NCBI GenBank assembly: GCA_024642705.1
Contig: JAHEAQ010000016.1
Span: forward strand, 1 to 64,000
Source of the DNA: Bacteroidota bacterium
Lineage (GTDB): Bacteria > Bacteroidota > Bacteroidia > Chitinophagales > Saprospiraceae
Length of the DNA stretch: 64,000 bases
Direction of reading: 5' to 3'
Under the pieces are notes generated by a model that saw nothing but the letters and a program-made list of their open reading frames with translations, did not search any database and had not been told where the DNA came from. Of this stretch, positions 1 to 9,701 are shown piece by piece; the first letter of the stretch is position 1; each line of letters opens with the position of its first letter. The position numbers were made by a program, and so were the translations under genes.

Positions 1-115
1 GCCTGAATTGAGCTCTGATAATAAAATATTCAATCTACTTAAATAAGCATTCCTCTTTTTCAAGAAGCATAGAATTTGATTGTTTCTAAGCAATAAAATT
101 TTATTTTTTTCCCTA

Positions 116-1201
116 TTATTTTATCAAGAAAGCAAGTTTTCCACATTGTTCAGATTCTCGAGATCTTTCAAATCTAAAATCTCTAGACTTTCTGAGAGCA
201 AGAGAAATTAAACCTGCAGAACTAATTGTTGATTCGTCTCTATTCATCGAAGCAGAAATAACATTTCCACTTTTATCAATGCAAATATCAACGACTACTT
301 GACCTTCAGTATCAGAAAGGATTAGAATTTCTGGAATCTCCTTAACTTTTCTACTACCAATTCCACCAAATATTTTTATATCTAAATCTTCATCAATTTC
401 CATCAATTCAACAGTATCATCCATTGGAACAGGCACAATCACCTCCTCTTCAACAGTATTAGAATTAGAATCTCCATAATAAACAGAATCTTGTCCAATC
501 ATAATTACATCATCCATAGTGGGAAAAGTTGAGTTTTCACTATTCTCAATATCTTCATTTTGATGACCGACAGAAAGCACCTCTTCATTATCTGTATTTT
601 GAGTCTCCATTTCATCTCCTTGATTAGCAACCTCGACTATTTTTTCTTTAGGCTCTTCATCTATTGGAATCGCCACTCTTTGACAATATTTATTAGCCTG
701 TCTTTTTGCTAAATCTGATCCCAAGCGCAAAGCTTTATGCCAATCGGTGCACGCTTTAACATCATCTTCTAACTCAAAGAATGAATTTCCTCTATATAAT
801 AAGGCGTCAACGTTTTCTTTATTCTTCATAATAGTAAAGTCAAAATAGCTTACTGCTGCCATAGGATTATTCAACCCCAACTCTGCTTTCCCTAATATGA
901 GACAAACTTCTTCATTCAATCCATTTAATTGAACATAATCCATTCCGTCTTTTTTTGCTCCTTTATAAGCTCCAAGTGCATATTTAGCATTGGCTCTATA
1001 AATCAACACATCTTTAAATGATGGATCACTTTTTATGATATCATTATATATTTGAATGGCTTCATCATATCTACCACTATCAAATAGATAATTTCCTTTA
1101 ACATATTTGAAACCGACCTCTTCTTCTATTGCTTGAGCTAAAATGCCCGAATTGGTAATAAAAACTGCAATCAATATGATTAATATATTTCGAATGTTCA
1201 T
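116..1201 (-). CDS. TPR protein with TonB-C-like C-terminal domain, secreted
   Basis: A 361-residue protein starts with a cleavable signal peptide (about residues 1-22, ending in ILAQA). Residues about 30-170 form tetratricopeptide repeats, visible as repeated xYDEAIQIYxxII and DALLYRGNSFFELED units. A low-complexity acidic linker (about 180-275) follows. The last 80 residues carry the TonB C-terminal-like pattern: a GQVVVDICIDKSGNVISA strand followed by ALRKSRDFRFERS. In TonB this fold contacts outer-membrane receptors, but no transmembrane anchor and no proline-rich stalk are present, so it is more likely a periplasmic or surface protein that uses the fold for binding. It stands alone, divergent from the thiolase across a gene-free stretch. 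The two domain types are clear; the function is unknown. Confidence 0.7.
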   Translation of the reverse strand: MNIRNILIILIAVFITNSGILAQAIEEEVGFKYVKGNYLFDSGRYDEAIQIYNDIIKSDPSFKDVLIYRANAKYALGAYKGAKKDGMDYVQLNGLNEEVCLILGKAELGLNNPMAAVSYFDFTIMKNKENVDALLYRGNSFFELEDDVKACTDWHKALRLGSDLAKRQANKYCQRVAIPIDEEPKEKIVEVANQGDEMETQNTDNEEVLSVGHQNEDIENSENSTFPTMDDVIMIGQDSVYYGDSNSNTVEEEVIVPVPMDDTVELMEIDEDLDIKIFGGIGSRKVKEIPEILILSDTEGQVVVDICIDKSGNVISASMNRDESTISSAGLISLALRKSRDFRFERSRESEQCGKLAFLIK

Positions 1202-1388
1202 TTTTTGAATTGTTTGGTATAAAGTTAAGAACGAAATTGGATTCGTAGAGTTTCAAAACCAAAACTTCTTAAATAACTTTTAACAGTTTTGCACCTTGAA
1301 AAATTTTACAAATTTAAATAAGTTTGAAAATTTCGTAAAAAAAGGAAGTTTTGGAAGAAAAGGAAGACTTATTGGAAAGGAGAAAAAA

Positions 1389-1491
1389 AAAGCGCGCAAA
1401 GTCCTCACTTTGACGCGCTTATTACCCTAAAACTAATTTTATAAAACACCCTTACATACTAGTCACCATTTTCCTGCTTTCCCCCTACTTT
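1389..1491 (-). ncRNA. Candidate small RNA or structured element, copy A
   Basis: Read on the minus strand, a conserved segment of about 72 bases (1420-1491) is followed by a strong hairpin and then a U-tract (the A run at 1383-1391). The hairpin pairs 1391-1396 with 1414-1419 and 1397-1401 with 1408-1412, with loop TCCTCA and one bulged base at 1413. That is the shape of a small RNA ending in an intrinsic terminator. There is no coding gene upstream on the minus strand that it could terminate, because the next gene (thiolase) points away. A near-identical copy lies at 1720-1820. I could not find a convincing TAnnTTTG promoter for it, so the direction of transcription is inferred only from the U-tract. 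Confidence 0.5.
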
Positions 1492-1719
1492 TTAAAATAA
1501 TAAAGACAATTAAAAAATAAAGATTATAAATAAAATATATTATTTATTGATTTTCAAGATACTACACAATATTTTTATTGCGATAAATTTTAATTAATTT
1601 TAAAATTTGTAGGAATTAATTTTAGCGACTTCCAAAAAATGGGATGGATTTGGATAAATTGTAAATTTCAAATAAAGAAAAGGGCAAGAATTCTACAAAA
1701 AAAGCGCTTAAATTAAAAA

Positions 1720-1820
1720 AGCGTGCAAAGTCCTCACTTTGACACGCTTATTACCCTAAAACTAATTTTATAAAACACCCTTATATACTAGTCACCTTTT
1801 TTTTGCTTTCCCCCTACTTT
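1720..1820 (-). ncRNA. Candidate small RNA or structured element, copy B
   Basis: This is the second copy of the element at 1389-1491. The hairpin pairs 1720-1725 with 1743-1748 and 1726-1730 with 1737-1741, with the same loop TCCTCA and the same bulge. Against copy A the outer stem changes from GCGCG/CGCGC to GCGTG/CACGC, a compensatory change that keeps the pair, so the stem itself appears to be under selection. The following 72 bases match copy A with only a handful of differences, including the pyrimidine-rich end TTTGCTTTCCCCC or equivalent. It could be a duplicated small RNA, or a pair of structured repeats of unknown origin. Confidence 0.5.
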
Positions 1821-1989
1821 AATATAAAAAAAATTAAAATTTTTATAGATATAAATATATGTAATGTATAATTCATTGACTATGTGTAGTGAAATATTCA
1901 ATAAAAGTGAATAAAAATTATTTAAATTTTAAATAAAATATTTCATAAACATGAATTAACGTATCTTTAGGAAATAAAAAGCAAATAAA

Positions 1990-3168
1990 ATGAAAGAAGT
2001 ATATATCGTTTCAGCAATAAGAACTCCAATGGGAAGTTTTGGAGGTCAATTAGCAAATTTTTCAGCTACTTCCTTAGGATCAATTTCAATAAAAGCAGCA
2101 TTGAAAGAATCGAAAGTTAACCCAAATGATGTTGACGAAGTTTTTATGGGGAATGTTTGTCAAGCAAATTTAGGCCAAGCTCCAGCAAAGCAATCCAGCT
2201 TAGGCGCGGGTATTCCAAATACAGTTCCATGTACTACGGTTAATAAAGTTTGTTCTTCTGGAATGAAATCTATTATGTTCGGTGCTCAAGCTATTCAATT
2301 GGGGCAAGCGGATATTATAGTTGCAGGCGGAATGGAAAGCATGAGTAATATTCCTTACTATCTTCCAAATGTTAGATGGGGGTTAAAATATGGAGAGTCA
2401 AAATTAATTGATGGTTTACAAAAAGATGGCTTGACCGATGCTTACGATCACAATGCAATGGGCGTTTCTGCAGATCAAACTGCAATTAAATATAATATCA
2501 GCAGAGATGAACAGGATGAATTTGCCATTGATTCTTATAAAAAAGTAGCAAAGAGTACGAATGAGGGAAAGTTTATGGCTGAAATCACACCTATTTCCAT
2601 CCCTCAAAGAAAAGGAGACCCAATAATAATGAAAGAAGATGAGGAATTTACAAAAGTAAGTTTTGACAAAATCCCACTTTTAAGGCCGGCCTTTTCAAAA
2701 GATGGCACAGCTACAGCTGCAAATTCAAGCACTATTAATGATGGTGCTTCAGCTTTAATTCTTGCAAGTGCTGAAGCAGTGAAAAAATTTAATTTAACAC
2801 CTATAGCTCGGATTGTTTCATATGCTGATGCATCCCACGAACCAGAGTGGTTCACAACTGCTCCGACACTAGCAGTTCCAAAAGCTTTGAAGAGAGCTGG
2901 ATTAACAAAGGACAAAATGGATCTATTCGAAGTAAATGAAGCTTTTTCAGTAGTTGCCTTAGCTTTTAACAAAGTCTTAGAAGTAGATCCCAAGAAAGTT
3001 AATATTCATGGTGGAGCAGTTGCTCTTGGACATCCTCTTGGTTCGTCAGGTTCTCGAATCACAACCACTCTTATTCATGCACTTAAATCTACAAAGGGCA
3101 AATATGGATGTGCTACTTTATGCAATGGTGGCGGTGGTGCAAGTGCAATAATAATTGAAAATTTATAA
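1990..3168 (+). CDS. Acetyl-CoA C-acetyltransferase (thiolase)
   Basis: This enzyme condenses two acetyl-CoA to acetoacetyl-CoA, or runs in reverse as a degradative thiolase, in the cytoplasm. The 392-residue length is typical. The acyl-accepting cysteine lies in VCSSGMKS (Cys88), the NEAF motif is near residue 317, the histidine lies in GHPLGSSG (about His347), and the second catalytic cysteine is in CNGGGGAS near the C-terminus. The sequence is closest to biosynthetic-type acetyl-CoA acetyltransferases of the AtoB/PhaA kind, but the two thiolase classes cannot be separated safely by eye. It is monocistronic, with 136 bases before the next gene. No partner for fatty-acid oxidation or polyhydroxyalkanoate synthesis lies beside it. 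Confidence 0.92.
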   Translation: MKEVYIVSAIRTPMGSFGGQLANFSATSLGSISIKAALKESKVNPNDVDEVFMGNVCQANLGQAPAKQSSLGAGIPNTVPCTTVNKVCSSGMKSIMFGAQAIQLGQADIIVAGGMESMSNIPYYLPNVRWGLKYGESKLIDGLQKDGLTDAYDHNAMGVSADQTAIKYNISRDEQDEFAIDSYKKVAKSTNEGKFMAEITPISIPQRKGDPIIMKEDEEFTKVSFDKIPLLRPAFSKDGTATAANSSTINDGASALILASAEAVKKFNLTPIARIVSYADASHEPEWFTTAPTLAVPKALKRAGLTKDKMDLFEVNEAFSVVALAFNKVLEVDPKKVNIHGGAVALGHPLGSSGSRITTTLIHALKSTKGKYGCATLCNGGGGASAIIIENL

Positions 3169-3304
3169 ACTATTCAAATACAATCAAAAAGTGGTACCTT
3201 TTTTAAACATAATTGTTTTAATTTTCTTAATTATACCTTGATTTAATTATTATTGTTCTTTTTAAAATTTTAGATTTTTTTCAATTTTTCTAAACATAAT
3301 TTGC

Positions 3305-6115
3305 ATGTCTAATTCAAAATTAATTTTTGTTCTTCTACTTGTAACTCAACTTATAAGCTCTTGTTCTCCGGATGCCATTAATAGTTCTTCTGAAAAACCT
3401 GAAGAAAATAGATTTACTAAGTTTATATTGTCCCGAGGAATGGATGAGCCTATGGCTATGGATTTTTTGCCTGGCAATAAAGTCATTATTGTTGAAAGAA
3501 AAGGAGGCGTAAAAGTATTTGATGAAGGAACTGAAACAATGACTTTAGTAAGTACTTTAAAAGTGAATACCAAATATACTAATAAAGAAGGAAGAGTAAG
3601 GGAAGCAGAAGAAGGCCTAATGGGAGTTGTTTCTCATCCCAATTATGCAAAAAACAATTGGATATTTATGTATTACGCAGACCCTGAAGAGCCAAAACAT
3701 GTGCTGGCCCGATGGGTATTAAAAGATAATAAATTAGATACCGCTTCAAAAATTGTTGTATTGGAAGTTCCAACTCAAAGGGAAGAATGTTGTCATACAG
3801 GAGGAGGAATGGTCTTTGATAAAAATGGGAATTTGTATTTAACAGTTGGAAATAACACGGTAAATCCGCCAACAGGATCTTCAAATTTAGATGAAAGATT
3901 AGGTTACGAAAATTCGGACGATCAAAGAGGGCCTTCGAACTCGAATGATCTGAGAGGTAAAATTTTAAGAATCCATCCTGAAGATGATGGCAGTTATACT
4001 ATTCCAGAAGGCAATCTTTTTCCTAAAGGAAAAGAGAAAACAAGGCCCGAAATTTACACAATGGGACATAGAAATCCTTGGAGACCTACTTTGGATAGCG
4101 AAACTGGATATCTCTATTGGGGTGAAGTTGGACCAGATGCTTCTAAAGATTCCATTTGGGGACCTAAAGGATATGATGAGTTCAATCAAGCGAAAGGACC
4201 TGGTTTTTTTGGCTGGCCATATTTCATAGGTAATAACCGACCTTATAATACTCACAATCTTGAGACAGATACTTACGGGGCTGCATTTGATCCTAAAAAA
4301 GTTGAAAACAACTCAGTAAATAATACTGGAATTAAAGAATTGCCAGAACCTATTCCTGCATTTATTTACTATCCGTACGGTCCTTCTGAAGAGTTCCCTT
4401 TGGTTGGCAGTTCTGGAAGAAGTTCCACTGGAGGACCAGTTTTTCGAAAGGCAGATTTCAAAAATGCTAAAAGGCCTTTTCCTAGCTATTATGAAGGGAA
4501 ATGGTTGATCATAGACTTTATGCGGGATTGGATCATGTCGGTTACAATGGATGAAAATGGAGATTACGTTAGCATGGAACGATTTCTGCCTAGTCAAAAC
4601 TTTAATGCTGCCATAGATATGAAATTTGGACCATCTGGAGATCTGTACGTGCTGGAATATGGAGATGCTTGGTTTAGAAAAAATAGCAATTCTCAATTAG
4701 TCAAATTAGAATACAATTCTGGTAATAGAAAACCTATCATTCATGCAAGCGGCGATCAATTAGCTGGTTCTATTCCATTTACAACACAATTTACGTCTGA
4801 AGGAACTACAGATTATGATTTGTATGACCAAGGAAAATTAAAATTTAAATGGGAAATTGTTTCAGACAATGGGGTTAAAAAAAGTTTTAGTGAACAAAAC
4901 CCGAGCATGACTTTTGAAAAAGCTGGTATTTATAAGGTAAGCTTGACTGTAACGGATAGCAAAAAAGAAAGCAATAAAGTAGAATTTGAAATAGTTGCAG
5001 GAAATGAACCACCGTTGGTAACCATAGATTTTTCAGGAAATAATCAAAGCTTTTATTTTGGTGAACCTGAACTACCCTACTCAATAGATGTCAAAGACAA
5101 AGAAGACGGTAGTTCTTCTGAAGGAGGAATTGCTGGGGATGAAGTTGCTATTTCTTTTGATTATATACCTTCTGGTTTTGATCCTATACAAGCAGCTTCA
5201 AATCAAAGTGGCGCCGAAATGTTAGCCGTTGATGCTATAGCTCGGAATTTGATTGAAACTAGTGACTGTAAATCTTGCCACCAGTATGATGCAGCATCGA
5301 TTGGGCCAAGTTATTCTGAAGTAGCAAAAAAATATGAGAATACTGCTGAGGTTAAAGCTACTTTAATGGACCACATTATTAATGGAAGTTCAGGAATTTG
5401 GGGCGAGCATGCTATGGCAGCACATCCTGATTTAACTAATGACCATGCAAAAAGAATGGTTGAATATATTATGGCAATTAATGATGTAAAACCGACGGCT
5501 CAAAAGCTTTCACTTAGGGGGAATTTAAATCCAGTAATCCCTAATGGGGAAGATGGAAGTGGTGTTTTCTTATTACAAGCAGTGTACAATGATAAAGGGG
5601 TCGAAGGATTAAAATCTTTATCCACTTCTGAATCCATTGCTTTAAGAAATCCAGTAATTACACCTCAGATAGCGGATGCAACTGAACATACACAATTGTT
5701 GACCACTCCATCAACTAATTTTTATATGCTAGGCACGAAGGCTCATATAAAGTATAGTAGTATTGATTTGACAAATATAAATAAAATAGAGGCTTTCGTG
5801 CAAGTAAGTGATCGAGTCGAAGCATTGGGTGGAACAATTGAAATTAGAATCGATGATGTTAATGGTAAAGTGATTGGTAAAAGTGAGAAAGTTGTGAAGG
5901 TAGAAATTCCAAGAAGAAGTTTTGCAGGTTTTAATGGACCACCAGCAGCAACTCCTGAAGAAAGAAAGGAACGAAGACGTCGAGGACAGCAACAAATTCC
6001 AATTTCAATAGAACCGACAATAGGTTTTCATGATATTTATTTTGTGGTTTCAAATCCTGAAGCTATTGATAACAAAATTATGATGTCAGTATTAGAAATG
6101 GAATTTTTTAAATAA
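3305..6115 (+). CDS. Secreted PQQ-type sugar dehydrogenase fused to PKD and cytochrome c domains
   Basis: A 936-residue lipoprotein with the lipobox LISSC near residue 20. Residues about 40-470 are a glucose/sorbosone dehydrogenase-type beta-propeller (GSDH family; motifs GLMGVVSHPNY, TGGGMVFDKNGNLY, GHRNPW). Residues about 475-565 are a PKD-like domain ending in GIYKVSLTVTD. A c-type cytochrome follows, with CKSCH at about 654-658 and a likely axial methionine in GEHAMAAHP. The C-terminal 170 residues look like a beta-sandwich, perhaps carbohydrate binding. The layout suggests oxidation of a sugar or alcohol at the cell surface, with electrons passed to the attached heme. The cofactor is not provable from sequence, since not every GSDH-family protein binds PQQ. 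It stands alone between terminator-poor spacers. Confidence 0.85.
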   Translation: MSNSKLIFVLLLVTQLISSCSPDAINSSSEKPEENRFTKFILSRGMDEPMAMDFLPGNKVIIVERKGGVKVFDEGTETMTLVSTLKVNTKYTNKEGRVREAEEGLMGVVSHPNYAKNNWIFMYYADPEEPKHVLARWVLKDNKLDTASKIVVLEVPTQREECCHTGGGMVFDKNGNLYLTVGNNTVNPPTGSSNLDERLGYENSDDQRGPSNSNDLRGKILRIHPEDDGSYTIPEGNLFPKGKEKTRPEIYTMGHRNPWRPTLDSETGYLYWGEVGPDASKDSIWGPKGYDEFNQAKGPGFFGWPYFIGNNRPYNTHNLETDTYGAAFDPKKVENNSVNNTGIKELPEPIPAFIYYPYGPSEEFPLVGSSGRSSTGGPVFRKADFKNAKRPFPSYYEGKWLIIDFMRDWIMSVTMDENGDYVSMERFLPSQNFNAAIDMKFGPSGDLYVLEYGDAWFRKNSNSQLVKLEYNSGNRKPIIHASGDQLAGSIPFTTQFTSEGTTDYDLYDQGKLKFKWEIVSDNGVKKSFSEQNPSMTFEKAGIYKVSLTVTDSKKESNKVEFEIVAGNEPPLVTIDFSGNNQSFYFGEPELPYSIDVKDKEDGSSSEGGIAGDEVAISFDYIPSGFDPIQAASNQSGAEMLAVDAIARNLIETSDCKSCHQYDAASIGPSYSEVAKKYENTAEVKATLMDHIINGSSGIWGEHAMAAHPDLTNDHAKRMVEYIMAINDVKPTAQKLSLRGNLNPVIPNGEDGSGVFLLQAVYNDKGVEGLKSLSTSESIALRNPVITPQIADATEHTQLLTTPSTNFYMLGTKAHIKYSSIDLTNINKIEAFVQVSDRVEALGGTIEIRIDDVNGKVIGKSEKVVKVEIPRRSFAGFNGPPAATPEERKERRRRGQQQIPISIEPTIGFHDIYFVVSNPEAIDNKIMMSVLEMEFFK

Positions 6116-6242
6116 TTAATTGCACGAACTTATTAAAATGTGGATTTTCAGTTAAATTAATTAACTTAATTTGAATGAATTTAGAAAAATGATATTTCAA
6201 TTTGACATAACTGATAATTATATCCAATTTAAATTCTGCCAT

Positions 6243-6276
6243 TTTGTCACTATTTCTTAAAAAAAAACTAGTTTTG
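6243..6276 (+). promoter_or_regulatory. Bacteroidota-type promoter for the miaB operon
   Basis: A TTTG at 6243-6246 and a TAGTTTTG box at 6269-6276 fit the Bacteroidota primary sigma consensus (TTTG, about 19-21 bases, TAnnTTTG). The 22-base spacer is slightly long. The box lies 31 bases before the miaB start. Confidence 0.4.
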
Positions 6277-6307
6277 CATTCCTTTTTGAAGTTCTAAATA
6301 ATTAGGA

Positions 6308-7735
6308 ATGTATAATGATAACCCGACATTAATTAATGTCAACAAGCATATCGACGAATCAAAGCAAGGTGAAGTACTGGAAAGTTTTCAATCTGGATTA
6401 GAGAGTGAAAAGAAATTCTATATTGAAAGTTATGGATGCCAGATGAACTTCGCAGATTCCGAAATTGTAGCTTCTATTCTTACAGAAGATGGATACAGCT
6501 CGACCCGAATTATGGAAGAAGCAGATCTCATTCTTATTAATACCTGCTCGATCAGAGAAAAGGCCGAAGACAATGTGCGTCAGCGTCTCCGACAATTCGA
6601 CAAGGTCAAAAAAATCAAACCAGGATTGCTTGTTGGAGTGCTAGGGTGCATGGCTGAAAGGTTAAAAGGTAAATTTTTGGATGAAGAAAAACTAGTTGAC
6701 ATAGTAGTTGGACCTGATGCATATAGAGATTTGCCTCTTTTAATTAATAATGCTGAGGATGGACAAAAAGGAGTTAACGTACTTTTGAGTAGAGAAGAAA
6801 CTTACGCTGACATTTCCCCTTTGAGATTAGATTCTAATGGTGTAAGCGGATTTATTTCAATCATGAGAGGTTGTGATAACATGTGCTCATTTTGCGTTGT
6901 TCCATTTACAAGAGGGAGAGAAAGAAGCAGAAATCCATTCACTATTGTTGCAGAAGCGAGAGACCTTTTCGAAAGAGGTTATAAAGAAATAACTTTATTA
7001 GGTCAGAATGTGGATTCATTCAAGTGGGAAAATCCTGAAACAATGGAAATCTATTCATTTGCAATGTTACTTGAAATGGTCGCTTTAGTTTCTCCAATTG
7101 TTAGAATTAGGTTCAGTACTTCTCATCCTAAAGACATAACAGATGATGTATTATTTACAATGGCAAAATATGATAATATTTGTAAATACATTCATTTACC
7201 AATTCAATCAGGAAATAGCCGAATCCTTGAATTAATGAATCGGACATATGATAGATCTTGGTATGAAAGCAAAGTGAAAAGAATTTACGAAATAATGCCA
7301 GAATGTGCCATTTCTTCAGACATTATAACTGGTTTTTGCACTGAGACAGAAGAGGAACATCAAGACACTTTAAGTATTATAGAATGGGCTAAATTTACCA
7401 TGTCATATATGTTTTTTTATAGTGAGCGTCCTGGAACGTTAGCAGCTAGGAAATACAAGGATGATGTTCCTTATGATGTCAAGAAAAAAAGATTATCTGA
7501 TGTGATTAGAGTTCAAAGGCAAATCTCATTCGAACACAATAAATTGGACCTTGGCAAAACATTTGAAATATTAATTGAAGGAGATTCTAAGAAATCAAGT
7601 TTAGATTTTAAAGGAAGAAATTCACAAAACAAAGCGGTGATTTTCCCAAAAATAGAAGGATTTAAGCCCGGAGATTATGTAAATGTGAAAATTACTTCCT
7701 ATACAAGTGCCACGCTAAAAGGAGAAATAGTATAG
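6308..7735 (+). CDS. miaB: tRNA-2-methylthio-N6-dimethylallyladenosine synthase
   Basis: MiaB methylthiolates i6A37 in tRNAs that read UNN codons, using two [4Fe-4S] clusters and S-adenosylmethionine. The N-terminal UPF0004 domain has its three cluster cysteines in YGCQMN (Cys44), NTCSIRE (about 80) and LGCMAE (about 114). The radical-SAM cluster is [10 protein letters not shown] (Cys189, Cys193, Cys196). The C-terminal 65 residues form a TRAM RNA-binding domain. The length of 475 matches the family. The first 30 residues before [10 protein letters not shown] are a slightly longer leader than usual. It is the first gene of the run that continues with a sigma54 activator, lptE and secG, an order I recognise from other Bacteroidota. 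Confidence 0.96.
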   Translation: MYNDNPTLINVNKHIDESKQGEVLESFQSGLESEKKFYIESYGCQMNFADSEIVASILTEDGYSSTRIMEEADLILINTCSIREKAEDNVRQRLRQFDKVKKIKPGLLVGVLGCMAERLKGKFLDEEKLVDIVVGPDAYRDLPLLINNAEDGQKGVNVLLSREETYADISPLRLDSNGVSGFISIMRGCDNMCSFCVVPFTRGRERSRNPFTIVAEARDLFERGYKEITLLGQNVDSFKWENPETMEIYSFAMLLEMVALVSPIVRIRFSTSHPKDITDDVLFTMAKYDNICKYIHLPIQSGNSRILELMNRTYDRSWYESKVKRIYEIMPECAISSDIITGFCTETEEEHQDTLSIIEWAKFTMSYMFFYSERPGTLAARKYKDDVPYDVKKKRLSDVIRVQRQISFEHNKLDLGKTFEILIEGDSKKSSLDFKGRNSQNKAVIFPKIEGFKPGDYVNVKITSYTSATLKGEIV

Positions 7736-7832
7736 TATTGACATTTCTTTTTATAAATGAAGATCAAGAAAAAAATACGGAATTAAATTAAAAGATTTTT
7801 AGATTAATAAAAATATCCAGAATTAAAACTGA

Positions 7833-9113
7833 ATGAGCAGTCTGCAAGCAATAAAACAAAGATTCGGAATAGTTGGCAGGTCAATTTTTTTAGAACATGC
7901 CCTAAATACTGCAATTAGAGTTGCTGGAACGGATCTTACAGTCCTTATTTCTGGAGAAAGTGGAGTTGGGAAAGAAGTTTTTTCAAAAGTTATTCATCAA
8001 ATTAGCCCAAGAAAACATAATCAATTGATTGCTATTAATTGCGGAGCAATACCTGAAGGAACGATCAATTCTGAACTTTTTGGACATGAAAAAGGGTCTT
8101 TTACTGGTGCGACAAGTGATAGAAAAGGTTATTTCGAATTTGCAGATAAAGGGACCATTTTTCTTGATGAGATCTCTGAAATGCCTCTAGACACACAAGC
8201 ATATCTTCTTCGGGTTTTAGAAAATGGCGAATATGTAAAAGTAGGTTCTTCTGTTGTTCAAAAAACAGATGTACGAGTTATTGCAGCAACTAATGTTGAT
8301 TTGCTTGAAAAAGTGAAAAATGGAAAATTTAGAGAAGATTTATATTACAGATTGAACACTATTCCTATAAAAATTCCTTCATTGAAGGAAAGGAAAGAAG
8401 ATATAAATATTCTTTTCAGAAAATTTGCAATTGACTTTGCTGATAAGTACAAAACTGAAATTATTCGTTTGGACGAATCTGCATTATTGTTGATTGAAAA
8501 TTACTCCTGGCCAGGAAATATACGAGAATTAAAAAATGTGGTTGAACAATTATCCATTTTGAGTGATAAACCACAAATTTCAGCTGACCAACTTAAAATA
8601 ATTATACCAAACATTTCACACAGGAATTTGCCAAGTATTTCGGTTCGAGATCAAAATGAATCTGGAGGGTTTCAAGAAAGAGAGATTTTATATAAATTAC
8701 TTTTTGAAATGAAAAGTGATCTGAACGATTTGAAATCACTAGTTTTCGAATTGATTCAAACCAACAATCTGGAATTTCCTAAGGTCAATAATTATGGGAA
8801 TAACAAAAATGCTTTACCAGAAAAATTTACAGAATTCAGGTCTAACCAAAATTATAAGAGACCAGAATTTGAAGAAATCGATGAAGAATTAGAAGGAAAC
8901 AATAATCCAATAGTGATTGAAAATTCAAATATCAAAAAATTTCAAGATTCGGAAGTGGTGGAAGAAAATTTATCTCTGGACGAAATGCAAAAAGAGTGGA
9001 TCAATAAAGCTTTGAAAAAACATAATGGCAGAAGGAAAGACGCTGCTGACGAGTTGGGAATTTCTGAACGAACCTTGTACAGAAAAATTAAAGAATACGA
9101 TATTATTCAGTAA
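7833..9113 (+). CDS. Sigma54-dependent transcriptional activator without receiver domain
   Basis: An AAA+ bacterial enhancer-binding protein that opens sigma54 promoter complexes by ATP hydrolysis. Walker A is GESGVGKE (about residues 40-47), the sigma54-contact loop is GSFTGA rather than the classic GAFTGA, Walker B is TIFLDEISE, and the arginine-finger/sensor region FREDLYYRLN is intact. The C-terminus is a Fis-type helix-turn-helix (DAADELGISERTLYRKIKEY). There is no response-regulator or other sensory domain: the AAA+ domain begins within 20 residues of the start. A variable linker of about 120 residues separates the AAA+ and HTH parts. Control would therefore need to be by abundance or an unseen partner. 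It lies 97 bases after miaB and before lptE, a conserved position in Bacteroidota. Confidence 0.93.
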   Translation: MSSLQAIKQRFGIVGRSIFLEHALNTAIRVAGTDLTVLISGESGVGKEVFSKVIHQISPRKHNQLIAINCGAIPEGTINSELFGHEKGSFTGATSDRKGYFEFADKGTIFLDEISEMPLDTQAYLLRVLENGEYVKVGSSVVQKTDVRVIAATNVDLLEKVKNGKFREDLYYRLNTIPIKIPSLKERKEDINILFRKFAIDFADKYKTEIIRLDESALLLIENYSWPGNIRELKNVVEQLSILSDKPQISADQLKIIIPNISHRNLPSISVRDQNESGGFQEREILYKLLFEMKSDLNDLKSLVFELIQTNNLEFPKVNNYGNNKNALPEKFTEFRSNQNYKRPEFEEIDEELEGNNNPIVIENSNIKKFQDSEVVEENLSLDEMQKEWINKALKKHNGRRKDAADELGISERTLYRKIKEYDIIQ

Positions 9114-9207
9114 TTAAATTAAGTCATTAACGAAAAATCACTTTTCAAACAACAAAAAATTTAATCTTTACTGTTAACTTCGTTAAGAATATATACTTAT
9201 CCGTCAC

Positions 9208-9699
9208 ATGTTAAATAAATTTTTTTTATTATTATTAATATTGATTTTTCAAGCGTGCTACTCTCTTAATGGCATTAGTATACCAGATAATGTAAATACA
9301 TATTATATTGAGACATTCAAGTTAAAAGCACAAAATGCCCCTCCCTTGATCAATCAGATTTTTACAGAAAAACTTAAAAATAAGATCAATACACAAACAA
9401 AGCTTGTTGCAAATGATAATAGCCCAGATATAGAATTTAGGGGAGAAATTTCTACTTATGCTATTGAAGCTTTGGCGCCTACTAGGGATCAGGAAAGTAC
9501 TTTGAATAGGTTGAGGGTTTCCATTAATGTTGAATATATTAATAGCAAGGACGAAAAAGGAAGTTGGAAACAAACATTTTCACAGAATTTTGATTTTTCT
9601 GCAGACCAAGATTTATTAAGTATTCAGGATCAGGCAATTGCAGAAATATACGACCAAATAATAGAACAGATATTCAATAAATCCTTTGCAAATTGGTAA
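9208..9699 (+). CDS. lptE: LPS-assembly lipoprotein LptE
   Basis: A 163-residue lipoprotein with lipobox IFQAC. The mature part has the Bacteroidota LptE pattern: a conserved YSLNGISIP start, YYIETFKLKAQNAPPLINQ, a helix with FTEKLKNKI, and alternating strands ending in a helix AIAEIYDQIIEQIFNKS. LptE plugs the LptD barrel and helps deliver lipopolysaccharide to the outer leaflet. LptD is not in the window. Its position between the sigma54 activator and secG agrees with the call. The stop codon lies 2 bases before the next start, so the two are probably co-translated. Confidence 0.85.
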   Translation: MLNKFFLLLLILIFQACYSLNGISIPDNVNTYYIETFKLKAQNAPPLINQIFTEKLKNKINTQTKLVANDNSPDIEFRGEISTYAIEALAPTRDQESTLNRLRVSINVEYINSKDEKGSWKQTFSQNFDFSADQDLLSIQDQAIAEIYDQIIEQIFNKSFANW

Positions 9700-9701
9700 A
9701 C

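Larger units (their letters stand above)
1202..1989. other. Gene-free stretch with two structured repeats
   Basis: This 788-base stretch has no credible coding sequence. It is very AT-rich except for two nearly identical blocks of about 100 bases, listed separately. The stretch just before the thiolase holds a weak TAnnTTT-like box near 1962-1969, which may be its promoter. Confidence 0.7.

Noticed and set aside
2604-2993. A 129-codon minus-strand ORF in the thiolase gene.
   Set aside because: It is the antisense shadow of a conserved enzyme; no family match and no separate promoter.
3187-3205. A hairpin-like AAAAAG...CTTTTT after the thiolase.
   Set aside because: The stem is almost only A-T and too unstable to call a terminator.
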